Of a stretch of 64,000 nucleotides of DNA, positions 38,793 through 51,013 are shown piece by piece. The notes below the pieces were generated by a model that did not search any database, was not told the origin of the DNA, and saw only the letters and a program-made list of their open reading frames with translations. Each line of letters opens with the position of its first letter. Position 1 is the first letter of the stretch. Origin of the DNA: Monilinia fructicola (Eukaryota; Ascomycota; Leotiomycetes; Helotiales; Sclerotiniaceae); contig VICG01000008.1 of assembly GCA_008692225.1 (NCBI GenBank), positions 2,506,001 through 2,570,000 of the forward strand. Reading direction: 5' to 3'. The position numbers and the translations under genes are program-made.

Positions 38793-39690
38793 TACTTGGC
38801 GTTGTTTTGGGTCAATGCCGGGCTAAAAATTAACTGAAAACGGAATTTATTTTAAAAAATTATAATAAATCAACGAATCCATTAAAAATTATAAATAAAG
38901 CTTTGTAGTATTATTAAGTTAAAAAATAAACGTTTAGTATATTTAAATTTTTAAAAATGGAAGTTTGATAATATATAAAAAAAGAATTTAAAAGATATAC
39001 TATTTTGTAGATTTTTAGCCCGGCATAGACCCAAAACAACACCAAGTATTCCAGGTCCACTGAAAATAAACTATAAACTACTATGAAATGTGCAAAATGA
39101 TATCAAATGTGTGTATCCATAGCCCCTAAATTCATATACTGTATCTACTGATAGTTTCAATACATCACGCCATCTATAATTCTTCTCATCTGACAGTTCC
39201 ACGTCTGAAGTTTTCAGCCAGCTATATCATGAATCTGCTTTTAGTTGCATATCTACAGTTTTTAAATTGAATAACCCTCTAACTAATGAATATTCCAAGT
39301 TTTCAGATTATATTAAATTCGTGTTGATTCATTATTTCAAACACGAACAAAATTTCTTTTTTCAACAAAAACTCAATTTGTTTTCGGCTGCTATCATTTC
39401 ATTGGGTTTCCTCTTCAATAAAATCATGATTTTCTCTTTGTTTGGTGAACAAGACTCTGGGAAGACGATATCCATCTCCAAAATGATTTCCTTGCTTCAT
39501 TGTAACTCAATTCTCCTATGGAATTTAGTGTATCCTTCATCAGGGGTCGAAGCGAAAATACCCGAGAAGTCAACTTTCTGTTGGATTGGCCTGACCTGCA
39601 CCTCATCTTTCAGAAAATTTTCATCACAACAATGGAATTCAAACAATGGTCTAACTTCAAAACTTGCCAGACTGTAATGATATGTAGATA
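37957..39690 (-). pseudogene. Possible decayed NACHT/NLR-type gene, split by a MITE
   Basis: Read on the minus strand, a short open stretch at about 38350-38185 has WLQKAGSSDVFLRRESGKTT, which looks like the Walker A region of fungal NACHT/NLR proteins (WL...G...SGKST). Further upstream, about 38565-38510, EILQGIEF resembles the segment those proteins carry before the NTPase domain. About 39680-39505 is another open stretch starting SLASFEVRPLFEF. Stops and frame changes separate all pieces, and a 252-bp MITE sits between them. Each match is short and read by eye. It may instead be chance or another ATPase relic. Confidence 0.3.
38795..39046. mobile_element. 252-bp MITE with TA target-site duplication
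   Basis: Terminal inverted repeats of about 36 bp: the left end reads CTTGGCGTTGTTTTGGGTCA and continues to CCGGGCTAAAAAT. The right end, reversed, reads CTTGGTGTTGTTTTGGGTCT and also continues to CCGGGCTAAAAAT. The interior is extremely AT-rich with no open frame. Both ends are flanked by TA (38793-38794 and 39047-39048), the duplication expected of Tc1/mariner/pogo-type transposition. It is non-autonomous. Confidence 0.85.
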
Positions 39691-39699
39691 GAAATCTGA

Positions 39700-40086
39700 C
39701 TTTGAAAACCTAATTTCAATAGGTCCCGAAATTGTGAAAAAAAAACTGAAGGGGAAAAATCTAGAAAACCCGTGGACAACCTTTACCAGTAGACAGGCCT
39801 ATGCGACCCTGCGGTAATTGACTAGCTAAATATTATTGGATGTCAAATACTACCTAGGTATTACCTTGCAATTTTTAAAGGTGAATAATAAGATAACGAA
39901 ACGTTAGTGGGCTCAAAGAGCAACTAAAAAATCACTGCCGAGGCACCTCCATTGTTCGCTTCAATTTCTTTCAAAAGTTCAACTTCTTCCCAGCTTCTCT
40001 TTGCTCCTCAACATACCACAAATTATGATCCTCCAGTTATCTAGTCTATTATAAGCCAAAAACCAGTAGGACTTGCTGGTTGAGCG
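39700..40086. other. Short spacer, no gene seen
   Basis: AT-rich sequence with one TACCTAGGTA word near 39852. Confidence 0.4.
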
Positions 40087-40200
40087 TGTTGACCGCTGGC
40101 CAGCGGCTCTGACTTCTTCAATGAGGAGTTCTGGATCACGAATAGAATAATACTAAAGAGTCAAGTCTCGTGGATCTTCTATTCGTGATCCAGGAATCTT
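40087..40200. repeat. Structured inverted-repeat segment (possible LTR end)
   Basis: CCGCTGGCCAGCGG (40093-40106) is a perfect 14-bp palindrome. Thirty bp further, CTGGATCACGAATAGAA (40131-40147) is repeated in inverted form at 40177-40193, 17 of 17 bases, with a 29-nt loop. The segment starts TGTTGACC, the way many LTRs start, but I found no matching end, target duplication, primer-binding site or second copy. Confidence 0.5.
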
Positions 40201-42331
40201 TTAAATGACAGGTCTAGGACGTTACCAAAGCTCCTTGAACGACACTTCTACACACACAGCTGTAAGCTTTATTAATTTATACTTTCCTGACCTCCCTTCC
40301 ACATCTGTACATGAAATCACAAGTACTAATTGTTTATATTTCTGAAGCCCACCGATCTAGGACCAAGCCAACTTTTTCCACACGAATTGCACTTGTGCAA
40401 TGGATACTACCCAGATTAGATTCATCATGGCAACATTAATTGGCAAGTTTTACCTCACTCCAATAGCAATACCATCATCTTTGGTTAATTATTATGATAC
40501 ACACAGCCACATTACAACGACTCAATATCTACAAAGGCATGACAAGAGTTCCGATCCTGATGCTGGAATCTTCAAGGGGACTCTTGACTCTGTGGTTCAC
40601 GAGTGGATTGCCGTCTTGTTTGGATGAGGTGCCTTCCTTGTGCTATACCAATGATTCTTAGCAAGATGGCAGCTCCCGGGACTTCATTATTGAGGATTTG
40701 CAGCTTCGTCTTCCCAAGGTATCAGCGTGGTTCCCTTATATTTCACGGTATTCAGCTGACTTTCACGATATAGGAACCGCTCTACCCCACGAACAAGACC
40801 ACGTTACTTCGAAATCACAAGGATTTACAATCCTCACCCGAACAAGAACAGAAACAAGAATGGTGGATAGAAAGGGAGGAGGGAAGGAAGGAAGGAAGAA
40901 AACAGTTAACACATATTTGTACAAACATGATCCAAGATAACGCCAGACAAGAGTTATTTCTTTTCAATTGTGACAAGTGTATATGTTGCCTTCTTGAAGA
41001 TATTCATAAATTCTCTCTTTTCCATTTGTTTCCTACTTTTATAATCGCTCTCGGGATTTGTGAGAGAATATATAGGTAGGAGAATTGATTAATAGCAATT
41101 TTCAAATTATTTGATAAGTGGTTTCTGTAAAGGAAGTTCTTTAATTTGGTACGACAGATATTAACGGGCTGGAGCATTCGCAAATTTTCTGTGGAACAAC
41201 TTCTACCTTGTTGACAATACTCTCGAATTATTGGAAAATAGCTTTGCATTAAAGATACTGTTTCTACTGAAACCTACATTCTCACTTCGGTAGACCCAGC
41301 AGCGAAATACTTTAGCCTGCTCCCGCCTTGAAATTTGCTCCACATTTCCTCGATATACACCCACCACATCAGATCTCTAAGCTGTTTACGAAGTATGCGA
41401 CCTATATGGTGCATAAGAGAGACAAGGTTCCAAGTACATTTCAGATACAAGAGATGCATCTTCGCATTCGGTCCAATCGTGCCGTGCATGGACTGAGACA
41501 AAGAACAGACGAATGCAAAACTTGACCTTTCGGAAATATGAGTTAAGCTTCCATGACTTTGACCGAGTATCTGGATGGTTGTATTTAATGTCATGTATGG
41601 TTGCACAGAATCCTTCTTGTTGGTGTTTGAGGTCTGGTGGTGTGCATGCGGCGTAACTTTTCGAATGAAGATTGAAGCTTGTCGCTCAAATCCAGACCAG
41701 CAACAATCTGAGCTTGACAATCAGAGTCTCATTCAAATGCGATTAAATGACTTAAATACAATTATCTAATGCGCGAAGAATCTCTCTGCAATTGTGATGG
41801 AGATAATGGTAATTCAAGTCTTCTCGAATCACGAGGTTATTCCACCACAGGGCGTGACGGGAGAATCGAAAATCGGTAGGATTGCGGCCCAGCCATCCAA
41901 TAAATTCATCCATCATGAGATTCATCAGGGAACTCTTGAACAAGCGGCTGTCGCATATTCCATCCCACCATAAAGATACATCTTGCAAACTTTATTTTAC
42001 ATTCCGCCACTCAAATCGTTTTTTGAACTGCAGGTACAAAAGTCTTCCAACAAAACACCCACATCAAAGAAACTTCAGGACACTCTTCTAGCATAAATAA
42101 CTTATTCACTGCGCCTCATGCTGTTGCTTTGCAGCAGACTCCTACTGTCACATAACACAAGCGGAGTGTCTGGTTGAAGTGCTTCGAAATGTTCTATTTG
42201 AATTCGACTGCTTCCCGCGCTTGTGGCTTTTCATCTTTTATTTCTCCTCGCAAGAAGTCATCTGGACATATTCTTCAAATGATTTCCTTATAATATAAAT
42301 TGTGCAAAATTTTAAAAGGAAAACGAATCGG
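40201..42331. other. Spacer without a supported gene
   Basis: About 2.1 kb. No family motifs in the small open frames, and no obvious repeats. Confidence 0.45.
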
Positions 42332-43316
42332 ATGATTGATTTTCCAATACCAATTCCGCCCGAAGCTGGTCTTGAGGTCGGGCGTCAGAGACCTATCAGT
42401 CATCAGGATGGATTGCAGGTGGATTGGGAGGCGCAAAGGAAATACGAGGCGGCACTTGTGCAGCGACATATTGTGGCGGAGTTGGAAGGGAATCGACAGT
42501 TTCTAAGAGAATATCGAAGAATAATGGGATTGAGTGTCTCGTGGTTTTGGGTAGTTGTTTTGCTGATGGTGGCACTTGTTTCTGCTGGAATTGGGGGTGG
42601 CATTGCCGGAGGAATGAAGGGAAAGCATTCGAAGTATGTATTCTTTTGCTGCCTTGCATAACTTCTGCTAACTTCCACGCGACAGGCATGGGAAAGGGCA
42701 GTCAAGTTCAGAAAAGTCGAACATAACATCGCCGTGTCAAGATAATCCATACTCAAACAATACGATAATTTCAGCAACCCCAGGAGGAGATGTAGCAGCC
42801 AGCGACTTCCGACTCTTTTGCAATCGAACTTTCGATTTGGACTCGAGTATCCACCTCATGAAATATGCAGTACCCGAGACTATTGCAAATATGAGCAGTT
42901 GCATGGCGACTTGTCTAGACTATAACATGGGAAATGCGGTTCAAGCCAGTAGTAATGAATTAAATGATACATGCTATGCTGTGTCACTCAGCAAAGACAA
43001 GACAAGCGGACAACAATGGTGCAAGCTACTCTCTGCTACTGGATGGGGAACCGATGAAGTTGGCGCGGATTGTGCTGTAAATCTTACACCGGCAATAACT
43101 CCCACTAGCAGCACTAGGAAGGGTACCAGTACTACTTCGGGCACCGCACAAAAGACTTCTGATGATACTCAATCTAGCTCGTCCACTTTAGAATGGGTAG
43201 TTACTCAAGATGGCGTAACACAGACTTGGGTGACCAAAAGCCAGAGCATCGTGAGCTTTTATACCGCGACCTGGATACTGGCAAATGACGGAACAGCTAC
43301 AACAAGTGTAGCATGA
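42332..43316 (+). CDS. Single-pass membrane protein with a Cys-containing extracellular domain
   Basis: Exons 42332-42633 and 42686-43316 (52-nt intron, GTATGT donor, GCTAAC branch, GACAG acceptor) encode 310 residues. About 65 charged residues come first. One strong membrane segment follows, VSWFWVVVLLMVALVSAGIG, ending in a small-residue GGGIAGGM run; no signal peptide precedes it, so a type II (N-in) topology is likely. The outer part has six to seven Cys (FRLFCNRTFD, SSCMATCLDYN, DTCYAV, WCKLL, ADCAV), spaced somewhat like fungal WSC/PAN-like wall-facing domains. A Ser/Thr-rich stretch suited to O-glycosylation and a short C-terminal end complete it. I recognise no named family. A role in wall sensing or attachment is possible but is only an inference. 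The ATG at 42332 is the first in frame. Confidence 0.75.
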
Positions 43317-46038
43317 ATTACTGCCTCTTATATACTACAAACATTCACCTGAATAGCTAGGAGAGTAGCGTTGTACTTGATTCATGAATCTTTAGTCATT
43401 TGTAAAATAATGGAAGGTCATACACAATAGGCAGGCTGATTAAACAGCGATAATTAAGGAAATACCTGTACATTAAATATGGAATGCAGTCTTGATACAA
43501 GCAGCAGTGGCTTGATGGATCAAGCAATAATTATCACTCATTAATAATACCAATATTTCACACAGCCACTAAACACCTGAAAAATTACAGTTGACGATAA
43601 ATAAAATGAGAAAGCATGATGTGTTTAAATTGATCTATAACATGGCAAGTATGTAGACCTTGAGAAGAAGCGGAGTTGGAACTGGGAGATAATCAACTCG
43701 GGTATCTTTTTATGGACAGTTTGATGTATGTTCTAATTTATGTTCTGTCCCCTTGATTTTGTTATAGAAACCTTTCGGGAGGTACGAACAAATCAGATCC
43801 AGTCGGGGTTATATGTTCAGCAGGGATGGAACAGGAAGAAGCATTGGTCAGTCGTTCTCAGTATGGGGATTCCTCATCAAGCCCGCATGCTCAGAGCAAC
43901 ATATTCGCTGGTGTCCGTAGTGGCGGTCTTTCCGCACAGTAGTCAGCAGTCGGGCCACATACTAAAATTAGTATGCGAGTTGACAGCAGAAGGTATTGAG
44001 GACGATCTTAAGGTTGCACTAGAGCAATGATTGAATATAGGAAGGAGAGTAGGAACAAGAGGATTGTTGACTCAAAGTAAAAATATTTCGGAGTTGGCGT
44101 GGTTTTAATCAAAGGAAGATGGACAATTGGAACTTATAAAGATGTTTACGGAAGATTTTTTAAACAAGCGATAGGGCAAGAAGGCAAACTTGCAAGGTAA
44201 AAAAGCATGAAACGGTTCCGTATAAGGCTAATTTCCCACAAGATTGATGATTTTCTCGGCCGCAAAGTAATGCGTAGGAACAAGGAAGATAGCACAATTT
44301 CCGGTCTCGAAGTCTTTTGTTCTTCTGCTTGTAGACGGGAAAGACTACAACGGATATTCCATTAAGAGCGTTGTGTGCTTAGCTCCTCTTTGCAGAAACT
44401 TCTCTAAGATTCAAAACTCTAACCCTCTCCCTTCCTTCAAAATTGTACTGCGACTACTACCTAGGTAATTACTTACTTATAGACTTGGGGTTCATTCTAT
44501 TTTCGTTATTTGCTTTTATTACAGTAGAGCAGTAAAATATTGGAGCCAATCCAGCCACAAGTTCACCAGGTCCCTATGAGTACCTAGGTAAAGGTTGATT
44601 AACCTACAAGGTGAAGATTTTGGTGGAGCGTCTCGGTATCCTCCAGCTTGGTAGTCTTGCTCTTTACTCCAGCGGGCCTTTGTACACTATTCAAGTGAAA
44701 TTTCATTCTCATTAGTGCGTGGAATTAGGCAAAGAACTACCACTGTCGTTAACTTAGAAAACCCCCGACACTAGATCACTATCCACCTTATGGACACACA
44801 AGCACAACTAAAGCAATACTTAAAACGATCGTTCTAACAAGGCTGTAGAAGCAAGCAGCAACATGGTTATAAACTAGATTGGCAGGGAAATAAAAAAACG
44901 AGCGAAGCCATTATTGGTATGCGGACACTTGATTATTGTTGGAGATGGTTCTGTAAGCATCGACTCTTCGGGTTTTCGTGAGCTGTATCCAACCTCGAAT
45001 CTCCAAGTTCGAATGTTACCAATACTGCAGAAATACAATCGGAGTTCGCAGTTCCAATGAAAAGGCATTTGATACATAGTTGAAGGCCTAGTATTATTTT
45101 GATATTATCGCAGCAGATCGTCCAGCTGGACATACTCGAAGAAACCTTGAGGGCGTGGATTGATTCGTTAATCTCCTTCCAATGAATACCACCAGCATAT
45201 CTATAGCTTCGCGACTCGGTATATAGTTTCAATCAAAGAAGGCGTTAACCATTACCTGACTGTGCCAGTATAATTGCCTTTGAGATCCCTACATGCAAAC
45301 CCTCAACAATGCAGATGCTACAATACTTTGACTGGCGGAAACTTTCATCAAGAGAAAACACAACATAACTGGAAAATATTGAAACCCATCCTATGCGTCT
45401 GATATGAATTGGGAACATACTCCTGAGGTCATTTCATCTAATCATACGCACCTCAAAAAGATGGCCACCACCATACAACTTTTCAGTGCTTCTGATTGAT
45501 CCATATAATCTAACAACAGTCACTGCGCCACAAAATATTTATTTGCGGCTTTTTGAGAGAGACTTCCTCCCGACAGTTGCTCAAGTCACCATGTTATTAA
45601 AACCTTAGGATAATTTACCACCTTTTTTCAGCATACCGGTATCGATGTTAACGTTCTGAAAATTGACAAGCGAGGTAATTTATGAATGGGGATCAGAGAT
45701 TCTTCATATACAAAATATGCTGTCCAGTTATGGAACAAACTGAACAAAGAGGTGTATTCAAAGCGTTCCTGTATTACGAAACTCATTTATTGATGTGTGT
45801 TTGTAATTCTGATGGATGAAGAATTTATACGAGGAGCTAAGGCTAGGCCTGAGTCGGAGACGGAACCGAACCGAGCCGGACCATTCCATTAAACACGACT
45901 AGGTGATTACCCTTAGTTCTAGTTCTAGTTGACGTAAAATCAAATGCACAACGCGACGCGCCACATTATTACCTCACTTCAGTACCTCACTTCACTTCAT
46001 AACCGTGATGAATTACGAATTCACCACAAACGGCGGAA
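43317..46038. other. Spacer without a supported gene
   Basis: About 2.7 kb between two plus-strand genes. TACCTAGGTA words occur near 44460 and 44583. Open frames such as 43740-44030 carry no motif. Confidence 0.5.
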
Positions 46039-48934
46039 ATGGAGCAATGGAGAAATGGCAGAAGAGATTTGTTTGAGCAGCTGAAAAAGGTCTGCAACAA
46101 TATTGAGCAGAACCTTACAAATGGTAAGGTTATAGTCTCAATTAATCGAATTTGCATACTGATCGCACATGAATCGCAGAACTTGTGGATGGCGAAAATA
46201 CGATTATTCGGAAGGATGAATTGGAGAAACTGCGATTGAAGGCGAATGTCTCCGAAACTGACAACGAAAAGAATACTGCTCAGATTCGGTCGAACGAAGG
46301 TTCACTAGAAGAGAAGGTCTTGAAAATCAAGGTCCTGGAGGAAAGCGTTTCAAGACTCAAAGAGGAGTTACGATCAAATCGAAATGCGGTTTCTCGAGCC
46401 GAAAGACTGGAAGAAGAAAATAGGTGTCTCATTGAGGAATTGAAGAAACATCAGCATGTAGCCCCAAGGGTAGGAGATCTTGAGCAGCGGAGCAAGAAGT
46501 TGTCCACGGAACTAAGCAATGCTGCTACACGAGCAAGAGATGTCGAAGTTTCTAGTACCGATAATGAGAGGTCAGGTTCCTTTGATAATGGTCAAGCACA
46601 TTCAATGGGCCGGCAATTGAATTATAAGGAACTTTTGAATGAGCATCTGCGAGTCAAGGAACAGTGGTCGACTCAAAAAGAAAGAGCAGATAAACTTGCT
46701 GAAGCCCTGCGGGAGAAAAATGCGGCGTTACGTCAATGGAAAGCGTGGAGTGATGAGCAACAGGTAATCTCTAATAATAAAGCTATTGAATCGACTGCAC
46801 AAGCGCAAGACATACCAAAATTGAGGTTCAGGTCACGCGAGTCAGAAGGAAGCAAAGTTCAGATACCTGAACCAATGTTGGAGAGTGATCCACGAGATAG
46901 TGTTCTTCTTTGGCCCTCCAAAGTTCCTATAATAGGCCCCGCAGACGATCTTCAAGAAGATGAGAGTAATCAACAACCCTGTCTAGATGGCTCTCAACAT
47001 GGAAATGAACCGGCAGATCATGAATCTCCCCAACTTCCGAGACATGTTCGCAGAGTCCAGCGTCTGAGTAGCATTGAGGAAGCTCAGTCTTTAACCATCG
47101 AAAATCATCATTCAAGCTCTACACAAGATCCCGCATCCTCTCAATCCGGTGGTGTGAAACATGAGCTCAGTGAAGAATCAAATCTCGAGACACCTAAGGT
47201 GCCTTCATCTGACGATTCACCAGAATTCTTATCTGCTTGTCCCGTTCGAAAGAGGAAAAGGAATCAACGGGAACCAGAACAAACACCTATTTCTAAGGTC
47301 AAGGTGGAAAATCTTGGTTCAAGTAGCCCTATCATAACGAAAATGCTTCACGCCAGCGAAAGTCTCGATTTGGATGAAATTGGCGATAAAGTTGTGACAC
47401 CCAGAAAGCGCCGCCGAGTATTTCAACCCTTTAAGGAGGACATTGAGAATGAAGCCGAGAATGACGCGGTCGACAAGGTGCTATTTGAAAATAGCATGGA
47501 TCAGAGGAATCAGGCCTCATCGCCCGTTACAATTGAACAGCCAAGGAGGGGAATGATCACGCCAGCGAGTAAGAGGGGCAAGAGCTCAGCTGTCACTCCT
47601 CTGCAACCACTCAGTACCAATTACCGCATCCTTCCGAGTACAGTGGATCGTGATCTACCTGCCAAACGGCAACGCAAATCAAGTGCTTTCATTAAAGGAG
47701 TCGAGGAAATACTCGAGGATGGAGAGTCAAAAAGTCTTGCAAAAACCCCTGTCTCTGTGAGAAAAGGACGTATTCATTCTACTGATCTTCTCGATATCCT
47801 TCTTTCAACTTCCCCTTCAACAAAAATCACAGCCTACCCAACACCCCAGTCTGCAGCTCCAGAAGTACGATCGGCCATACTTCCACCATCTAAGCTGTCT
47901 ACCGGAATAACAAAGAACCACCTCGGTAGACCAAAGATTTTAGATAATGATACCCCCTTCTCAAATCACCAGGAAGACATCGATCGACAAGAATCCACTG
48001 TTTCTGACAAGAAGGCACCTGCCAGCAACGAAGAACATGAAGCCATCAAGAGAGATATTAACCGCCCCCGACCTGGCATTGGCAACGACATTCTTAGCCT
48101 AGAAAAAAATGCGTCTGCAAGCAATGAAGGCGATGAAACTGCCAAGAAATCAAGTAGCCGTCCCCAGTCTGACATTATGGAGGAAATTCCTAAACCATCA
48201 TTCAGAGGTTCCGGGCGAGATTCAATAACATATACAAAGCTACCCCCAGAAAGGGCAACAAGATCATCTAGAGAATCAACTAGGTCACCTCAAAAATCTA
48301 CCCGAAAGGAAACAGTAGTTAATTCCAAGCCACCAACTGCAATAAGAAGAAGGCCGAAGAGAGTGGTCGGAAAAGACCTTGACACGGAAGATGCTGCACA
48401 GAACCCATATCGACTACGTCCCGTGGATTCGTTGAAACTCGATCATTTCAAGATAAATCCAAATTTCAATCAAGGTTACGATTATGCATATACAGAGGTA
48501 GTTCGTGGCAAAGATCGTCAATGCCTTCCAGGTTGTGTTAGAGAAGAATGCTGCGGGAGGCAATTTGGTGCATTGGCACAAGCCTTTATCCTGCCAGAGA
48601 CAATCCCACAGTTTCGGAAAAGGTGGAGGAAGACACTCTCCTTGAAGAGTATTTGGGCGATAACAAACATAAGATTTGGTCCATGGGAAAACAGGAAAGA
48701 AAGGAAACTTTAGCACAAGCTAGAAAGTGGAAAATATCGAATACAATGGGGAAGCATCGATCTGTTGTTCCGAGAAGAAATACACCACCTGGGTTTTGGG
48801 ATGCTGACTTTCCAAACACACAAGAAGATGAGGCACTACGAATAAAGCAAAAAGAAGTAGAGCGTGAAAAGGTAGCTGAAAGATACGCGGAGGCTATGAG
48901 GCCAGGGGGTGCATGGTTGTTCAAAGACGAATGA
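46039..48934 (+). CDS. sae2: DNA end-resection factor, Sae2/CtIP/Ctp1 type, apparent frameshift near the 3' end
   Basis: Nuclear cofactor of the Mre11 complex in double-strand-break resection. Exon 1 is 46039-46123; a 56-nt intron follows; coding resumes at 46180. The N-terminal 185 residues are a coiled coil (oligomerisation region in the family), then comes a long disordered Ser/Lys/Pro-rich middle. The conserved C-terminus has the CxxC-like CLPGCVREECCGRQF (about residue 809) and GKHRSVVPRRNTPPGFWDADFP (about residue 886), equivalent to the RHR motif. Frame changes between FILPETIP and TVSEKVEEDTLLEEYLG (about 48600-48625). One missing base, for example in the CCC at about 48608, would make a continuous 946-residue protein. 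A 44-nt GT-AG intron (48571-48614) also restores frame, but would remove the conserved stretch after the CxxC. Confidence 0.88.
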
Positions 48935-49473
48935 TTGATCCCACAGATTAATTGTGATCAATATAAGGCGTATATATGGGATGGATGTTTTTTCGGGAGC
49001 ATACCTAGTAGATATACAAAATACCCCCAAAGCGTTATTGATTTGTCGGATGGCTGTTAGGAGTCTTGTAGCTACTGTTTGTGGTAGACGGGATATGGGT
49101 ATTATTAAATAAAGTACATTTTTATCAGATCACACTTAATGTCTACATACCGAGATCAGTGATGATGATTTTATGAAGATTGGCTGACTGCAAAATTTAA
49201 TATTCGCGTTTGATCCCTATAGTATTTCTATCGAGTCTTGTTCCTCGCCTTCTCCTTACTGTGGCTTGACAAATATCGAAGTGTGGCTGAAATGCGCTAA
49301 ATTTAACTCGCGGCTGTGGAAACCACCGGCTTCAACGGCGCGATCAACCATCATCATCGCGACAACTTTAAACACCTACCATTATTCAGGCACCATCCAA
49401 AATATTCTGCGACTTATACCACAGGAGGACATCGAAAAACAAAATTGGTTAATGATCGCAAACTATCCTCAAG
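48935..49473. promoter_or_regulatory. Short spacer holding the promoter of the Cdc50 gene
   Basis: The 539 bp between the Sae2-type gene and the Cdc50 gene are both terminator and promoter DNA. No clear TATA box or other element is seen. Confidence 0.4.
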
Positions 49474-51013
49474 ATGGCTGATCAACCTCCAGGAATGCAA
49501 CATGAAGACTCCATCAGTTCGCAGGATCCCCATTCTCAAGGGGATAAAGGAAAGACGAAGAGTAGAAGGCCAGCAAGTGAGGGACCTAAGATTCGATTCT
49601 CTGTATAGAGCTGGAATACTAATGAATGTTTGCGATCATTAGATACGGCGTTTAGACAACAAAGATTGAAGGCATGGCAGTAAGTGGTTCTTGGGGATTT
49701 ATTGCGCAAAGATGAAGCTGACATGATACAAGACCAATTCTCACACCAAAGACTGTACTTCCATTATTCTTCGCCATCGGAATCATATTCGCACCAATTG
49801 GTGGTGGGCTGTTATATGCTAGTAGTTTGGTCAGTAGTTGAAGGGCGCCTTTCACAACAATGATTCAATGAGGACATAACTGATGTTCCAGAATAGGTTC
49901 AAGAAATTGTCCTCGACTATTCGAAATGTCATACGGATGCGCCAGTATGCGAGGATTATAACGACAGCGGAGATCTTATGCCTTCAAGCGACGTGAAGAT
50001 GTTCTTCAAAAAGCCATACACATATGCTGGAACTGCTCCAGAGTGGTGTAGAAAGGATATCAACCAAACATACTACAACGGCTCCGTTGCGCATGCTAGT
50101 GTTCCAGCTGTGCAATGTCGTCTCACGTTCCCAATACACACTGACATGGAACCGCCTGTTCTATTCTACTATAAGCTCACAAATTTCTACCAAAACCATC
50201 GACGATATGCCAAATCCTTTGATGCAGACCAGCTTTCTGGGAAAGCCGTTTCAGCAGGTACCATTCGTTCTAGTGATTGTACACCACTTACGACAGTAAA
50301 CGACAATGGTGTTGATAAACCATATTATCCCTGTGGTCTAGCTGCAAACTCTGTCTTCAATGATACGTTCACAAGTCCATTCTTACAAAATGTCGCGGGG
50401 GCAACCAATAGCAACAGTTCGGGTACCACATACAACATGAAGAATAACTCGGATGTTTCATGGAGTAGTGATAGAGAACTATATGGCCCAACAAAATACA
50501 ATTGGGCAGATGTCATTGTTCCTCCAAACTGGGTTGAACGATATCCAAACAATTATAGTGATGATTATCACCCTGATCTTGAGAATGATGAAGCATTCCA
50601 AGTGTGGATGAGATTGGCTGGCTTACCAACATTCAGTAAATTGGTGCAAAGAAATGATGATGATACCATGCGGTCTGGACAGTATCAAGTTAATATCACA
50701 CATCGTAAGTTCTAGACTTGGGTCTTCTTATTCGACTTATCCTAACATTTTGATAGTTTTCAACGTTACAGCATACGGCGGTACAAAGTCTATTGTCATC
50801 TCCACTCGTACCGTTATGGGGGGTAAGAATCCTTTCCTAGGTATCGCCTATATTGTTGTTGGAGGTCTCTGCATTCTACTCGGCGCACTTTTCACTGTCA
50901 CTCACCTTATTAAGCCAAGGAAACTTGGTGATCACACCTATTTGAGTTGGAACAATGATAACCCCTCAACGGCGACTACAAGCGGACGTGAAATGGGTGG
51001 AAATATGGGCTAG
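49474..51013 (+). CDS. cdc50: Cdc50/Lem3 family, P4-ATPase flippase subunit
   Basis: Non-catalytic partner of P4-ATPase lipid flippases, needed for their exit from the ER and activity in Golgi, endosome or plasma membrane. Five exons: 49474-49576, 49643-49679, 49733-49829, 49897-50704 and 50757-51013, joined in frame to 433 residues. Exon 2 is only 37 nt. The short N-terminal cytosolic part ends [18 protein letters not shown], the family signature. Helix 1 is about residues 54-76 ([20 protein letters not shown]). The large lumenal domain has paired Cys, [13 protein letters not shown], and many N-glycosylation sequons (NQT, NGS, NDT, NSS, NNS, NYS, NIT, NVT). Helix 2 is about 377-399 ([20 protein letters not shown]). 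Length and both helices match the family. There may be paralogues elsewhere, so the choice between Cdc50, Lem3 and Crf1 is open. Confidence 0.95.

Noticed and set aside
42403..42777. Antisense open frame over the membrane-protein gene
   Set aside because: The plus-strand model has a clean intron, a membrane helix and a Cys domain; the antisense frame has no motif.
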